Shown here: one piece after another, positions 11,432-24,200 of the stretch
Layout of the letters: every line of letters starts with the position of its first letter
Numbering within the stretch: the first letter of the stretch is position 1
Notes under the pieces: generated by a model
Told to the model about the DNA's origin: nothing
Seen by the model: the letters and a program-made list of their open reading frames with translations, nothing else
Databases searched by the model: none
Assembly: GCA_033239125.1 (NCBI GenBank)
Contig: BSWB01000004.1
Coordinates: 125,745,235-125,809,234 of the forward strand
From: Fagopyrum homotropicum
Taxonomy: Eukaryota; Streptophyta; Magnoliopsida; Caryophyllales; Polygonaceae
DNA length: 64,000 nt
Reading direction: 5' to 3'
Translations under genes and position numbers: made by a program

Positions 11432-13784
11432 GTGATGCCCGCCTATGGGAAATTCTTGAAAGAGATTCTATCAAGGAAGAGGAAGCTGGAAGACTTTGGT
11501 GAAGTAAGGATGACATCTAAATCCTCGGAGCTTATTCAAATCATGAAGGAGAAGATGCCACCCAAGTTAAGAGATCCCAACTCATTTTGCATCCCCATTC
11601 AAGTTAGGGATGTCACTTGTGAAGCCTTATGTGATCTAGGAGCCAGCGTGAGCATCATTCCGCTGGAGCTATGTGTTAAGATCGGACTTGGAGAGCCCAA
11701 GCCTGTTAAGATACGGTTATACATGGCGGACCGCTCCATTACCCATCCCGTGGGCATTCTGGAAGACGTTCCGGTTAAGTTAGGTAACTTCTATTTACCT
11801 ATAGACTTTGTTGTGCTTGATATTCCCGCAGATTATCCTGTTCCTATCATTCTCGGGAGGCCATTTCTAGCAACTTCAGGTTGCAATGTGGATTGTAAGA
11901 ACGCCAAGCTGAAGTTCAATATTGGCGGAGATGAAGTGAAATTCGCATTACTTGCGGCTATGAAAGGAGAGCAGCTAGGAGATGATATCTTCAACATCTA
12001 TGATGAAGAAGAATCAAGAGAATTGGTGAGCTCTATCCTTATTAACGATCCACTCGAAAAAGTTATTAGTTTTAGTTTAATGGAGGAAGGTATAGATGCT
12101 TCTTGTGATGCAGATATACGGAGCTTAAAGGCATTGGAAGAAGATCTAGGAGCTAAAACTGAAAGACTAATCCAGGAGAACAAGATCTCCAGTTTCGGTT
12201 CTAGTTGCAGTACCTTGACCGAGGCACTTTCTGGACCGAACGAGGTGACCGAAGAACATCTCGGTCAACCTCTTCGGACCTCGACCGAGGTCGAAAGCGA
12301 GATGATGTCAACTGAGACCACTAAAAATAACAAACTTCTTACTCCCTACTCTGACATTCATCCTCAGTTGGTGGAACATTCTTTCCACCAAATTTCTGAT
12401 AATAAAGGACCTTGGTATGCTGATATTGTTAATTATCTTGTTTGCCAGGAAATACCACCCGGGTTGACGTACGCTCAAAGGAAGAAATTCTTCAAGGACG
12501 TACGCCATTATTACTGGGATGAACCGCTGCTATTCAAGCGTGGGCCGGATGGGATGCTTAGAAGATGCATTCCGGAAGATGAAGTTAATAGCGTCATTCG
12601 GCATTATCACTCACTTCCTTGTGGAGGGCATGCTAGCGCCAACAAGACATGTGCTAAGTTATTACGTTCCGGTTTCTTTTGGCCCACATTATTTAAGGAT
12701 GTGCAAACGTTTGTTGTCTCTTGTGATGCATGCCAAAGAACGGGGAACTTATCTAGAAGGAATGAGATGCCACTCAATAACATACAAGAGGTTGAGATTT
12801 TTTATGTATGGGGAGTAGATTTCATGGGACCTTTCCCATCATCCGGAGAAAACCTCTATATTCTTCTAGTAGTTGATTACGTCTCTAGATGGGTTGAAGC
12901 CATTGCTTCTCCCACTAATGACGCCATGGTGGTTCTGAAGTTCTTTAACAAGACAATCTTTCCACGTTTTGGGACTCCACGCATCTTCATCAGCGATGGA
13001 GGGAGGGACGCATTTCATCAACCGGAAGTTTAAGGCACTTCTATCGAAGTATAGGGTGACCCACAAGGTAGCAACCCCTTATCACCCTCAAACTAGTGGA
13101 CAGGTCGAGATCTCGAATAGAGAAATTAAAGCATTCTTGAAGAAGACCGTCTCTAGGACGAGGAAGGATTGGTCCATGAAGTTGGACGACGCTCTTCGGG
13201 CTTACAGGACCGCATTCAAGACTCCCATTGGTACCACCCCTTATAATTTGGTATATGGGAAGTCTTGTCATTTGCCCGTTGAGTTAGAACATAAAGTGTA
13301 TTGGGCAATCAAATGGTTGAACTTCGACATCAAGGAAGCCGGCGAGAAGTGGCTATTGGATATCAATGAGCTAGAGGAGCTGCGTTTGAACGCTTATGAG
13401 AATGCCAAAATCTATAAAGAAAGGACGAAGAAATGGCATGACAAGAGCATCATTCCATAGGAGCTTAAAGAAGGAGACTTAGTTCTACTCATCAACTCCC
13501 GCCTCCGCCTCTTTCCAAGTAAGTTGAACTCTAGATGGACCGGACCTTATGTTGTGAAACATGTTTTCCCTCATGGTGCAGTTGAGATTTGGGGAGAAAC
13601 GAGTGGAAGCTTCAAGGTCAACGGTCATAGACTTAAGAAATACAAACCGGAAGTCCCGGTTGAGGAGGTTGCACCACTATACCTCATTTCAGAGACGCCG
13701 TACGGTCCAGCTAGCGACCTTAAATCAAGCGCTTCTTGGGAGGCAACCCAAGGTATTGCTTTCTTTTCCCTTTTTCTAGTCTAA
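11432..13784 (+). pseudogene. pol: pol of element 1: protease-integrase, no RT
   Basis: Open for 533 codons from 11432. The retropepsin-type aspartic protease has its active site at DLGASVSIIP (near 11634) and a flap/strand motif IILGRPFLATSG. A linker rich in STE/TEV repeats follows, encoded by family A palindromes. The frame then passes directly into integrase: an HHCC zinc finger ending CDACQ (near 12722), then the catalytic domain GVDFMGPF and ISDGG. An insertion near 13004 shifts the frame; integrase resumes (HPQTSGQVEISN) and a TAG at 13458 interrupts it again. The RT and RNase H domains, which should lie between protease and integrase, are absent. The normal stop is lost, so the last frame runs to 13784. 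Confidence 0.92.
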
Positions 13785-14500
13785 CTTGGATAGTTTGCTT
13801 TTGCTTTACTTTGTTTTGTTTTTGGCGTCCTAGACAGACAATAGGTGACATCTAAGGAATGAATACAACCCAGGAGCACAACTGGAAGGACAGAAGTTCG
13901 AGAATTTGAGAAGACGGAGTTTGACTGAAACACATCTCGGTTGCTGTCACAGCACCTCGACCGAGATGATTCTTGAGCAACCGAGGCGATTAGGGTTTCT
14001 GAAGATTCACCTCGGTCCGTACACCTCGGTGCAGTCGAGACCATCTCGACCGAGGTGACAACAGTTCCAAAAAAGGGTATAAAAGGGGGCTGAAGATTTC
14101 TCTCTCTTCTCTTTACCCTCTTCTCGACCGCGGCGTATTTTCCACCTCGTTCCTCCGTTATTTGCTCATTTTCAACGATTCTTGCTTCCAAACTGAGGGG
14201 AAAGGGTAGAGGATCGCATTGCAAGCACCAATATGCAGAAAGAACGAATCGAATCGACCGAATCGGGGTAATTATCGAAAAAAACCTAACTTCGTCTTTC
14301 TCTACTGATTTCTCTCGTTGCTGAGAAACAGATTAAGTACCCCATAGGAACCTGTGGTAGTGATTTTAGGGGAAAAGAACTGGATTTTTGAGGGAATCGA
14401 TCGAGCAGAGTTTCGCCTCGGTCCAGTCTGCCTATGCCTCGGTTGAGGTATTCTACAGAGTTGTTAGGGCGACCGAGGTGACTTGACAGTTTGCAGAAAG
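13785..14500 (+). other. Spacer before accessory ORF with dense family A palindromes
   Basis: Gene-free. Contains about ten full or half sites of the CCTCGACCGAGG motif between 13930 and 14480, for instance CACCTCGACCGAGATG near 13950, CATCTCGACCGAGGTG near 14042 and CCTCGACCG variants near 14125. The corresponding spacer in element 2 (35553-36175) has the same arrangement, so a promoter or leader for the accessory ORF is possible but unproven. Confidence 0.75.
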
Positions 14501-15880
14501 ATGAGTTCTGAGAGATAGTTGGCCCTGAGGGACAGATCTTCTCCTTCTTCTTCTTCTTCTCGACGTACTTGACCGGTGATCCACGAGAGACACCAGGTCG
14601 ATTATGACCGCATAGCGGCCCGTCTAGTGATTGCACCTCGCTTCCTAGACATTTCATCTTTTGACTACCTCCACGTTGATGATGATTTTAGGCGTATGAT
14701 TTCTGTTGTGGGGTTGGAGCAGTTCACAAAGATTATAGCTCCGGCCTATCTAGAACCGACCTTGGAGTTTGTCAGCTCCTTTACCTACCTGCCTACCGAG
14801 AATGCCGTGAAGTACCAGTTGATGAACCAGAACTACTTGGTTCCCTTAGAGCACTGGCGGGATATCTTTGGCTTCCCGATCCTGACAGTAGTTTAATTTC
14901 CCTCCCGGGCTGTAGCTAGGGAGTTTTGGGGACAGATAGCTCACGTGGTTGAGCATGCTGACAGATGGAGACGTGGAGATTCTAGGGAGAGGATTATATT
15001 CCATCTTGCTTTCAGACTGGCCCACAGGATATTCAGTGAGACTCTTCTGGCGCGTACTGAGATGCCCCAGAAGGTCAGACAGGGGGAGCTTCTGAGCTTA
15101 TATTGCATGGTGACGGGAGGGTTCCCAGATTTTGGACTTATGCTGGCGGAGGATCTACATAGGATTAAGGCGAAGGGGAAGGGCGACATCTGTTGTGGAG
15201 GTTTAGTTACTCATATAGCGAGCTACATGGATATGGACCTTAGTGCTTGCACCATGGTGGCGGCTGCCAAGCCGCTTGGACTTCAGGAGATGATCACTCG
15301 GAGGATACTGGTTCCCCGAGGACTTACAACGCCATATGTGGCGATGTCATGGGAGCTGACTGCGCCACAGGGGATCAGATGGTCAGCTCAGTTCTCCGTG
15401 TTTGATCCACACTACTGGCAGACTGCATGGATTCCACTGATGGAGGATGCTAGAGAGGCAGAAGTTGCAGCAGCTCAGGGGCCAGCTGAGGAGGACGAGG
15501 CCGACGATGAGGATGATGATGTTGCTGAGGATGGTGGTGTTCCTATGGATACAGGCATGTATATTGTTGGGACAAGTGCGCCGGTCATCGATTTGGATGA
15601 TGACGAGACTGAGGAGCCGACTGCAGCACCAACACGTACCGCTAGACGTAGGGTACGTAGGCAGAGGGATCCACTTGCTCACCGTCGGATCGATGATCTG
15701 ACGGATCAGATGATAGATTCCTATGCTGCCATGTCCCTAGAGATCCGAGAGATGCAGGAGAGACTACACTACCACCACGTGATGGTTGAGATTTAGTTTC
15801 AGCATGTCATGGGCTATCCTTTTGACCCATCTCAGCACCCGTATGTGCCACCACCACCACCACCGGATCGAGATTATTGA
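14501..15880 (+). pseudogene. Accessory ORF (ATHILA ORF-1-like) of element 1, broken
   Basis: Counterpart of the intact ORF at 36176. It starts with ATG at 14501 (MSSER, then TAG), and homology runs through APRFLDISSFDYL, TLEFVSSFTYLP, a TAA near 14895 and then a long open part 14945-15796 (PFRLAHRIFSETLLAR-like core, acidic stretch, basic RRRVRRQRD). It ends with a run of prolines and a TGA at 15878. The function of this family is not established. No signal peptide or membrane segment is visible, so I do not call it an envelope gene. Confidence 0.85.
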
Positions 15881-17321
15881 GAGCTTGCAGGATTTTCTTT
15901 CTTTATTTATTATGCAGCTCAGCTATGTCCGGTGAGTATTTTATTTCTTTAGACTTATTTTGACCCATTGGAACAATGTGTCCCAAGTATGGGGTATTGG
16001 ATGTATTATCTGACTATGGATGTATCACTTGACTCTATCGGATATCTATGTGTTTTATTTTGCTCTATGTGTTTATCTGAGACTACATGCATGCATACAG
16101 GTTATTTGATTGAGAAAAAAGTCAGAAACTGGACAGAAAAATTTTTTTTTGACCTCGACTGGGATGGTTTTGGCCAAACGAGGTTGACCACCTCGGTTGA
16201 CTTAGAACATCTCGACCGAGGTGGTTTTCCAAACTGAGAATTTTCGAAACGTTTTGTGCTTCTTATCTCGATATGACCTCAATGAAGACTTTGTTTGCTG
16301 ACTGGTTTTGAAATCTTTATATGTTTAAAAGGTTTTATGATATGTTTAAGTTGCTAAATGCTTTGTTTGAAATTTGTGGCATGTTTAATACTTTGTTTTT
16401 ATCAAAATTATGTTGAATTTGAAGGTTGACACCACATTATGAGTTCTCTCACTTTCTTCCTGGAAAGACCAAGGCAATTCATTCTTTTCTCTTCTTCTTC
16501 TTGATCATGCTTAGCCCCTCATATACATATTTGCCTTCCTTTACCTATCCGGAAATTTGGAAGCAAGCAAGTGAAAAGCAGGTGAAAGAAAAGTTGAGAA
16601 GATGGCTGGAAGTGAAAGTGTTAGAAAGTAATAAATAGGTTTGGGGAAGTCAATCATGATGATGAGTAACTCGGCACCATTCACATAGCCGGGTGTTTGT
16701 GTCTTGCCAAAGTCGGATTGAGCGATATTCCTAACGGGTCATGGTATGTGCATCAAGGGTTTGATGCATCTCAAGAAATTGATGATTGTTGATTTCCTAG
16801 GCTTCGGTTATTGTGCACCTCTGTCCATGCATCCCAAAAAGTAAAGTAAAAAAAGAAAAGTGTGAAATAAGCAAATCTTATTGGGTGATGATGTTGAAAG
16901 TCAAGTGAAAGTGAAGTGATATCCCTTTCCCGGATTCTAGCATCACATTACCTTCTATACATCCCTACCCTACACGTTTCTTCACCTTTCTTTTGGGAAG
17001 CCCTTGAGACCTTGAGCTTGTTGATTGACTTAGTGGTTTAAACTGGATTATACATGATTAATTTCGATGATTATGATTTATTATGCATTCTATGATTTTA
17101 TGCAAAAATGAACAACTTTCTTATATTTATAAAATGTTTTGAGCATGTTTTGATTTTATATTCATGAAGCATTCTCTTAGAGTGATCTATGATTCGAGCA
17201 CACCACTAAAATGTTTTGAAATACTTTTTCATTGATTCTTCATGACTTATAATCCATTCTATCTTGTATTTTATATTCGGAACTTGCTTGGGGACAAGCA
17301 AGGGCTAAGTATGGGGTATTT
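15881..17321 (+). other. 3' noncoding region of element 1
   Basis: Contains family A palindromes near 16150-16225, a CT-rich microsatellite near 16485, and a block (about 16641-16830) conserved in all Athila elements of the window, with the hairpin TGCATCAA-GGGT-TTGATGCA at 16749-16768. It ends in AAGTATGGGGTATTT just before the LTR, the presumed polypurine-tract region for plus-strand priming. No gene seen. Confidence 0.8.
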
Positions 17322-19086
17322 TAATAGCATGAATTATTGTCTATATTGTGGGGCCTGTTTAGACGTTTTATCTTCAATAATCTGCATGTTTGAATGTATA
17401 TTATGTGATTATATTGTCATTTCATCTACCTTTGCGGGAATCGAGGTCTACACCCAGTTTCGTTGTAATCGTAGGAAAAATGGCACATTTTGCATCAAAA
17501 AGGAGCCAAAGGAGCTAAGGAGTCATTGGAGCTACATTCACGAGCTTAAGGAAGAATCCATGAATCATGGAATTAGATTATAGATTCACTTTGGACCAGA
17601 TTTGAGAGATTTCACATTCAGTTGTGATTCACCTCGGTTGACTACAAAGTCACCTCGACTGAGGTGATCCAGAGGAGCCGACTCGACCGAGGCGAACACC
17701 TTGGGCGCGGCAAGGATATTTTATTCTTGGTTGAGATCTTTTATTTTTGGAAGGAGGATCTTATCTTTTTAGGCTGGATTTCTGGAAGGAAGAAGATAAT
17801 TTAGCCCATATATTTTACCTATTTTTATGGGAAGAGATCTTTCTAAGATATCTTATCTTTGGAGAGTAATTTTCCTATAAAAAGGGTTGGATTTTCCACA
17901 AATCCAACACCCGCTATCACCCGGAGACGAGCTTACACACCGGAACAGCCGCATTCCCCATAGTTGGAAGATTTGAAGAACCTTTTTGAAGGTTGAAGGA
18001 AGATTGAAGGAAGGAAGTTAATAGCTTTTATAGCTTTTTGAAGGGTTTTGTAAGATTCCTTTAGATTTCCTTCATTTTTATTAGTCTTGTTGGATTTTGA
18101 TCCAAGGAACGCTTGTTGATTGATAATTGATTCAGTTATTGAAGCCTTTCTCTTAAGGTTTTCTTGTTCAATTATTCTTTTTCTTCCCTTATATTTGATT
18201 ATTGCTTTCATGATGATGAGTGGCTAATTTCTTTGTGTGATTCTAGGGTGATTGGCTGAAGGTTATGGGAAAAACAATGATAGAATAATCTTAATCACAG
18301 TAGGACCCTGAAAGTTCGAGTCTTTATCCTTAACCCTAAGCATCTCGCTCAGTCGATGAACATCTCGGCCGGGGTGGAATTCGTCTGACCAAGGTGACTT
18401 ACCTGATCCGAAACTGAGAGTTAAGTGTTAGAGTTTGCCAAATCCTATTCTTATTATACCTTTCCTGGTTCAATGCAAGCCTAGGATGAGACTTACCCGG
18501 TGATTCCTTTGTTTGTTTACCTAAGATCATAAGTATGGGTAATAAAGGTCTATCCTTTATTAGGGTTTGAGTGTGCTTGCATTCCATCTTTGTGAGTTAG
18601 CCTGAGACTTACCCGGTAAAGGTTGGTTCTATTCCCTTAGTTGGAGTGTTAGTTTGAGGTTATAGTTCTTTTCCTTAATTCCTTGAGACTTACCCGGTAA
18701 TAGGAGTTACGGTTTGGGATTAGTGAGTAGTGAGACTTACCCGGTGATCTATTCCAATTTAGTAACACCTTCCCTATGCAAAATCTCAGCTTTGTCCGCT
18801 TATCTTTAGATCTTGAGTTAGAACCACAACTAGATGCTTTAATCCCTAGAAATTCATATTTCCTTTATTGACTTTTTTATCATCTTTGATTGTTTTAATC
18901 GCTTTTGTGGTTAGTAGTTGCATTGACAACCTATACCTGCTTTGTTTCACTAAGTCCTTGTGATCGACCCCTGGAATTTCTTGCTTTTTACTACGCCGAT
19001 CCGTACATTGCGGGTTCGCATCCTTGTTTTAAGCTTACATATAGGGTTATAAATTTAAAGCTTGCACACACTGTTTGGAGCGAACA
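17322..19086 (+). repeat. 3' LTR of element 1
   Basis: 1765 bp, collinear with 7679-9442. The terminal TG has mutated to TA; the end GGAGCGAACA is intact and is followed by the target duplication GTGGT. Confidence 0.95.
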
Positions 19087-19091
19087 GTGGT

Positions 19092-19914
19092 GCACAAAAA
19101 CCGAAGGCTAGGAGATTGGCGATTCTCAATTTCGAGATGCCTCAAACCCTTGATGCACATACCATAATCTGTTAGGAATATCGCTCAATCTGACTTTGGC
19201 ACGACACAAACACCCGGCTATTTGAATGGTGCTGAGTTACTCATCAACATGATTGACCTTCCTAAACCTATTTTTCAACACCTTGAATTCACAAAATTTC
19301 TTTCATGGCCCTCCCACATCAAACATGTCAAAATCAACTCTTCCTAATTCCCAAATAGGTAAAGGAGGCAAATATTTTCATTGAGGGGCTAGATGATTAA
19401 GGAAAGAAGCAAGAAAAATTGAGGTGCCTTAATCATTTCATAAAGAAGTGCAAGAACTTATATTGTGATTTCAATCTCTATTTCTCAATAAGATTTAGAT
19501 AAAACTTTCACATTATGAAATTTACAAGAAAGGTTAAACACCATACTCAATTTCTTGACAATTTACAATTGAACTTAAGCACATAAAAGTCATCAAAAAT
19601 TCAATCCACAAGTAGATTCATCATAGAATTGATCTCCAATCTTAGAGCACAATAATTTTCAAAATATTTATGGGTTTTTCAAAGCCTTTTTTTTAATGCA
19701 ATGCAATATAGAAACGTGTGACAATAAAAGAAAGATGCAAGTGTTCATGGAAATAAGGCAAAGCAAGTGTACCGAGTTATTACAAAAACGAGAGTCATAC
19801 CGCACCCATACTTAAGATACACATTGTCCTCAATGTGTAGGAAAAATAAAGAAAAGAAAAAGAACTAAGAAAACTCACTAAGGCGGTGGAGTAGCTCGAA
19901 ACATCCATAGTCAA
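19092..19914 (-). other. Element 0 3' noncoding DNA, proximal part
   Basis: Continuation of 7161-7673 across element 1. Holds the conserved 3' block (19092-19280) in degenerate form, including a hairpin relic near 19138-19158, and AT-rich sequence without a gene. The block resembles that of the family A elements more than the LTRs do. Confidence 0.75.
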
Positions 19915-20412
19915 TCACTGCTGAGGCGGTTGCGGTGGTGGTGGATAAGGAAAGAAGTCGGAATTGAAAGGTCACCCAAATTGTTGGCGATAGACATCAC
20001 GAAGGATCCTTGCGTACTCTTGCCTTTCTACATCATGCTCCTCCTGGCAGGTCTCTAAGTCGTCCATCAATCTAAAAGACACCGTTCGGTTAACGGTGCT
20101 ATGCTCAAAGGAAGTAATGAATTCCCTAGTGATCTCCTCATATTTATCCTCCCTAATGGCGGAGAATATAATCAAGCCAACCCTATCAAGAAACTAAGTC
20201 AAGTCCTCAACAACATTCAGTTCTTGAAGCTCCTTCATGACAATAAACCTAGGAGCTATCACATTCCGCTTAGAAATCTTTTCCATGGCTCTAAGGTAAT
20301 CGTTATGGATAGTGGGGACTCTAGGGGTTGGTGGTTCTACAAGAGGGGGTTGGGAAGAAGACCCATCACCCTTTTGCTTCTTGGTTTTGTTTGATTTTCT
20401 ATTCCCGAACAT
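19915..20412 (-). pseudogene. Accessory ORF of element 0, internally deleted
   Basis: Minus-strand ORF starting MFGNRKSNKTKKQ with a lysine-rich N-terminus, then RNVIAPRFIVMKELQEL and EEITREFITSFE, aligning with APRFLDVSAFDCL and TLEFVS of the family A accessory ORF. A stop interrupts it near 20195. Most of the central region (about 200 residues in family A) is missing. It ends with PYPPPPQPPQQ, matching the proline-rich C-terminus of family A. This shows the accessory ORF is ancestral to both families. Function unknown. Confidence 0.7.
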
Positions 20413-21273
20413 TTTCTCACAACTCGGCAAAAACCATGGCCTGTTCTTCAGAAACCACTGTCATGGAACTGTACGGAACCCGTGTAATTGTTCGATTTCG
20501 CTAAAAAACTCAGCACATCCACAGCAAACTCAACAACAACAATCCTAAACTAATTCTAAGTCCAATTCCGTCCAGTTCTCTAGAAATTTGTAAGAAAAAC
20601 GAACAAATTCAACCAAGAAGAGATAGAGAGAAAACCTAGGTTTTGGATTTGAGAAAATCCAAATTTCATTCCGATTGTCGATTGTTTGTTCAGTTTGTTG
20701 TTGGAATCTTGTAGAGAATTCGATTTGCTTCACTTTGGGCCGAAGAATCGTTCGAATCGGTTACCGGATGAAGAATTGCGAGAGTAGGGTTGTTTTGGCG
20801 TGGTTTGGGCCGTGGAAGGGGAGGAGGTGTGAGATTTTGTGAAAAAGGAGTAGTTATATAGTGGCCGTAAATATTTTGAAAACCACGGCTACTCGGGGTG
20901 TTCCACGGCCGTGGTTTTGTACGGAACCCGTGGAATTTGGCGTTTTTATTTTCTTTAGCTACGACCTTTTTTTCCACGGCCTAATTTAGCAAACCACGAC
21001 CGTGGTTTTTCCTTTTTGGCCGTGGAATCCTTTGTTCTCGCCAAGAATCCAAGTTTCGTCATTCTTTCGGCTTTTTCTCTCTTCTTTTGCTCATTCCTTA
21101 TTCCTGTCATCCAAACACACAATCATATCGGAAGGTATCGAAGAAAAACAATTAAAAACATCTAAACTAATCTAATCTAAGAAAGAAATAAAAACAAAAA
21201 CGAGAATGCTATACCTTGGGTTGCCTCCCAAGAAGCGCTTTGTTTTGGGTCCGTAGCTAGACCGTTCCTTTGT
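20413..21273 (-). other. Spacer with family B palindromes
   Basis: Noncoding region between pol and the accessory ORF of element 0. Contains CCACGGCCGTGG at 20903-20914, CCACGACCGTGG at 20994-21005 and half sites at 20883, 20928, 20972 and 21018. This is the same location in which family A elements keep their CCTCGACCGAGG cluster. The 95-codon ORF here (20690-20977) is not convincing. Confidence 0.75.
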
Positions 21274-24200
21274 TTAAGTGAGGACAATCCGAGTGATTTC
21301 CTCAACTTGGAGCTCCGGTGTGTACTTCTTGAGACGTTGACCGTTCACCTTGAAACCTCCGCACTTCTCATCCCATACTTCAACTGCACCATGGGAAAAA
21401 CACGTTTTATCACATAAGGTCCTGTCCAATGATATTTAAGCTTACCTGGAAAGAGCCGAAGTCTAGAATTAAAGAGAAGAACAAGGTCTCCTTCTTTGAG
21501 ATCCTTTGGAATCATATGCTTATCATGCCAACGCTTCACCCTTTCTTTGTAGATCTTGGTGTTCTCATAGGTGTTCAAACGGAGTTGTTCTAGCTCTTAA
21601 AGGTCCTAGAGGCGTTTCTCGCCCGCTTCCTTCATGTTGAAGTTCAACTACTTTACAGCCCAATACGCCTTATGTTCCAACTCTACCGGAAGATGACAAG
21701 ACTACGCATACACAAGGTTGTAAGGTGTTGTGCCGATGGGAGTCTTGTATGTTGTCCTATACACCCACAATGCGCCATCCAGCTTCATTGACCAATCCTT
21801 CCTTGTTTTTGACACCGTCTTCTCAAGGATTCCTTTAATTTCTCTATTTTAAATCTCCACTTGTCCACTTTTTTGCGGATGATAGGGTGTGGCGATCTTG
21901 TGAGTCACCCCATACTTAGCTAGTAGAGCTTCGAATCGTCGGGCTATGAAGTGTGCACCTCCGTCACTAATGATGGTTCGTGGTGTCCCAAACCTTTGGA
22001 AGATAGTTCTATTACAAAACTTGACAACCACCATAGCATCGTTAGTTGGAGAGGCGATAACTTCAACCCATGTCGAAACATAATCTACAGTTAGAAGTAT
22101 GTATTGGTTTCCACAAGATGATGGGAATGGTCCCATGAAAACGACTCCCTAAACGTCAAAGATCTCCACCTCTTGAATGCTGTTAAGAGGCATCTCATTC
22201 CGCCTAGAAATGTTCCATGTTCTTTGACAAGCATCACAACAACCAACAAAGATTTGCACATCCTTAAATAATTTAGGCTAAAAGATTCCGGATTGCAATA
22301 CCTTAGCGCTAGTTTTATGAGAACTAGTGTGTCTTCCACAAGGAAGTGAATGACAATGATGAATGACACTTTGCATTTCGTCTTCCGGCACACATCTTCT
22401 AATGATGTAATGATGCCGTCGGGACCTCTCTTGAAGAGTATAGGTTCAATCCAATAGTATTGGCGGACATCCCTAAAGAACTTTTTTCTTTGTGCGTAGG
22501 ATAATCCGGGAGGTAATTCTTGACAAACCAAATAATTCACAAAATCAGCAAACCAAGGTTCGTTTCTTGTAGAAATTGTATCGATACACTCTTCCATTAT
22601 GTGCAATTGTTCGTCCGGGTAGGAGTCATCGATGGGTAAGTCGTCACTTGCAGTGTGTGGTAGACGACTTAAGTGATCCGCAACAGAATTTTCGGATCCT
22701 TTCTTGTCGCGAATCTCTTGACCGAATTTTTGAAGAAGAAGAATTCATCTAATCAGCTTTGGCTACACATCTTTCTTGGCGAGCAAATACCGTATTGCTG
22801 CATGATCCGTGTAAACAATCACCAAGGCTCCTACAAGATAAGAACGAAACTTTTCAAAAGCATATACAACGGCAAGAAATCCCTTTTCCAGTTGTGGCGT
22901 AGTTGAGCTGCGTTTCATCTAGCGTCTTGCTAGCATAGTAGATGGCATGAGTGTGGCCTTCTTTCTTTTGTCCAAGCACCGCTCTAACATCTACGTCACT
23001 TGCATCACACATAACCTCGAATGGGAGATTCCAGTCCGGAGGTTGGATTATTGGGGCTGAGATGAGGGCTTCTCGAATCTTATAGAAAGTATCCAAACAT
23101 TCCAGCAAAAATTCAAAAATAGCATCCTTCATCAATAGATTAGTTAGTGGTTTAGAAATTTTCGAAAAATCTTTGATGAATCTCCTATAAAATCCTACGT
23201 GTCCTAGGAAAGTCCTTATCCCCTTCACCGAAAATGGAGGAGAAAGCTTCTCTATCATCTCGATCTTAGCCTTGTCAACTTCGATCCCGCTATTAGAGAT
23301 CAAATGTCCTAGCACAATGCCTTCTCTGATAATGAATTGACACTTTTCCAAATTTAGAACAAGGTTAGTATCCTCACATCTTTGCAAAACAAGAGAAAGG
23401 TTAGCAAGACAATTGTCAAATGAGGAACCATAAACTGAAAAGTCATCCACAAAAACCTCCATAATTTCCTCAATGTATTCAGAGAAGATGGCCATCATGC
23501 ACCTTTGAAAGGTGGCGAGAGCGTTTCAAAGTCCGAATGACATCCTCCTATAAGCAAACGTACCCCATGGGCACGTGAATGTCGTTTTCTCTTGATCATC
23601 CTGGTGAATCGGGATCTCAAAGAAACCACTATAACCGTCAAGATAACAAAAATAGGAATATTGTGCTAACCTCTCAAGCATTTTATCGATGAATGGTAGC
23701 GTGAAGTGATCCTTCCTCGTCGCATTGTTCAACTTGCGGTAATCGATGCACATCCTCCATCCTGTTACCGTTCCTGTTGGAATAAGTTCGTTGTTCTTAT
23801 TGGTCACAACGGTCATTCCTTCCTTCTTTGGGACAACTTGAACGGGGCTCACCCACTTGCTATCGGAGATAGGATAGATGATACCTGCGTCAAGTAACTT
23901 AAGGATTTCCTTCATCACTACCTCTTTCATGATCGGATTTAACCATCTTTGAGGTTGGCGTGAAGGCTTATAATCCTCTTTCACTAGAATCTTCTGCATA
24001 CATAGAGACGGTTTTATTCCTACAAGATCCTCTATGGTATAGTCTAGAGCTTTCCTATGTTTCCTCAAAACAACCATAAGCTTCTCATGTTCATCTTCAC
24101 TCAAAACGGAACTAACAATAACGGGAAACGTAGAATTAGTTCCAAGAAATTCATACCTAAGATGTTTGGGAAGTGGCTTCAATTTCAAGGTTGATGATAC

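Larger units (their letters stand above)
7679..19086 (+). mobile_element. Element 1: Athila-type, family A, RT-less
   Basis: An 11,408-bp element bounded by a perfect 5-bp target duplication GTGGT (7674-7678 and 19087-19091). Rejoining the flanks gives ATGGACAGTGGTGCACAA, which matches uninterrupted copies such as ATGGACAGAGGTGCACAA near 27150, so the insertion went into the 3' noncoding region of element 0. Internal order: LTR, primer site, gag, protease, integrase, noncoding spacer, accessory ORF, 3' noncoding region, LTR. Reverse transcriptase and RNase H are missing, with the same junction as element 2. LTR pairs differ by roughly 2-3 percent by eye, and the coding frames carry several frameshifts and stops. 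Confidence 0.95.

Noticed and set aside
14545..14565. TTC microsatellite as a significant feature
   Set aside because: Encodes the Ser-rich N-terminus of the accessory ORF; ordinary low complexity.
20690..20977. 95-codon minus ORF upstream of the element 0 accessory ORF
   Set aside because: Noncoding spacer with palindromes; no counterpart reading frame in family A.
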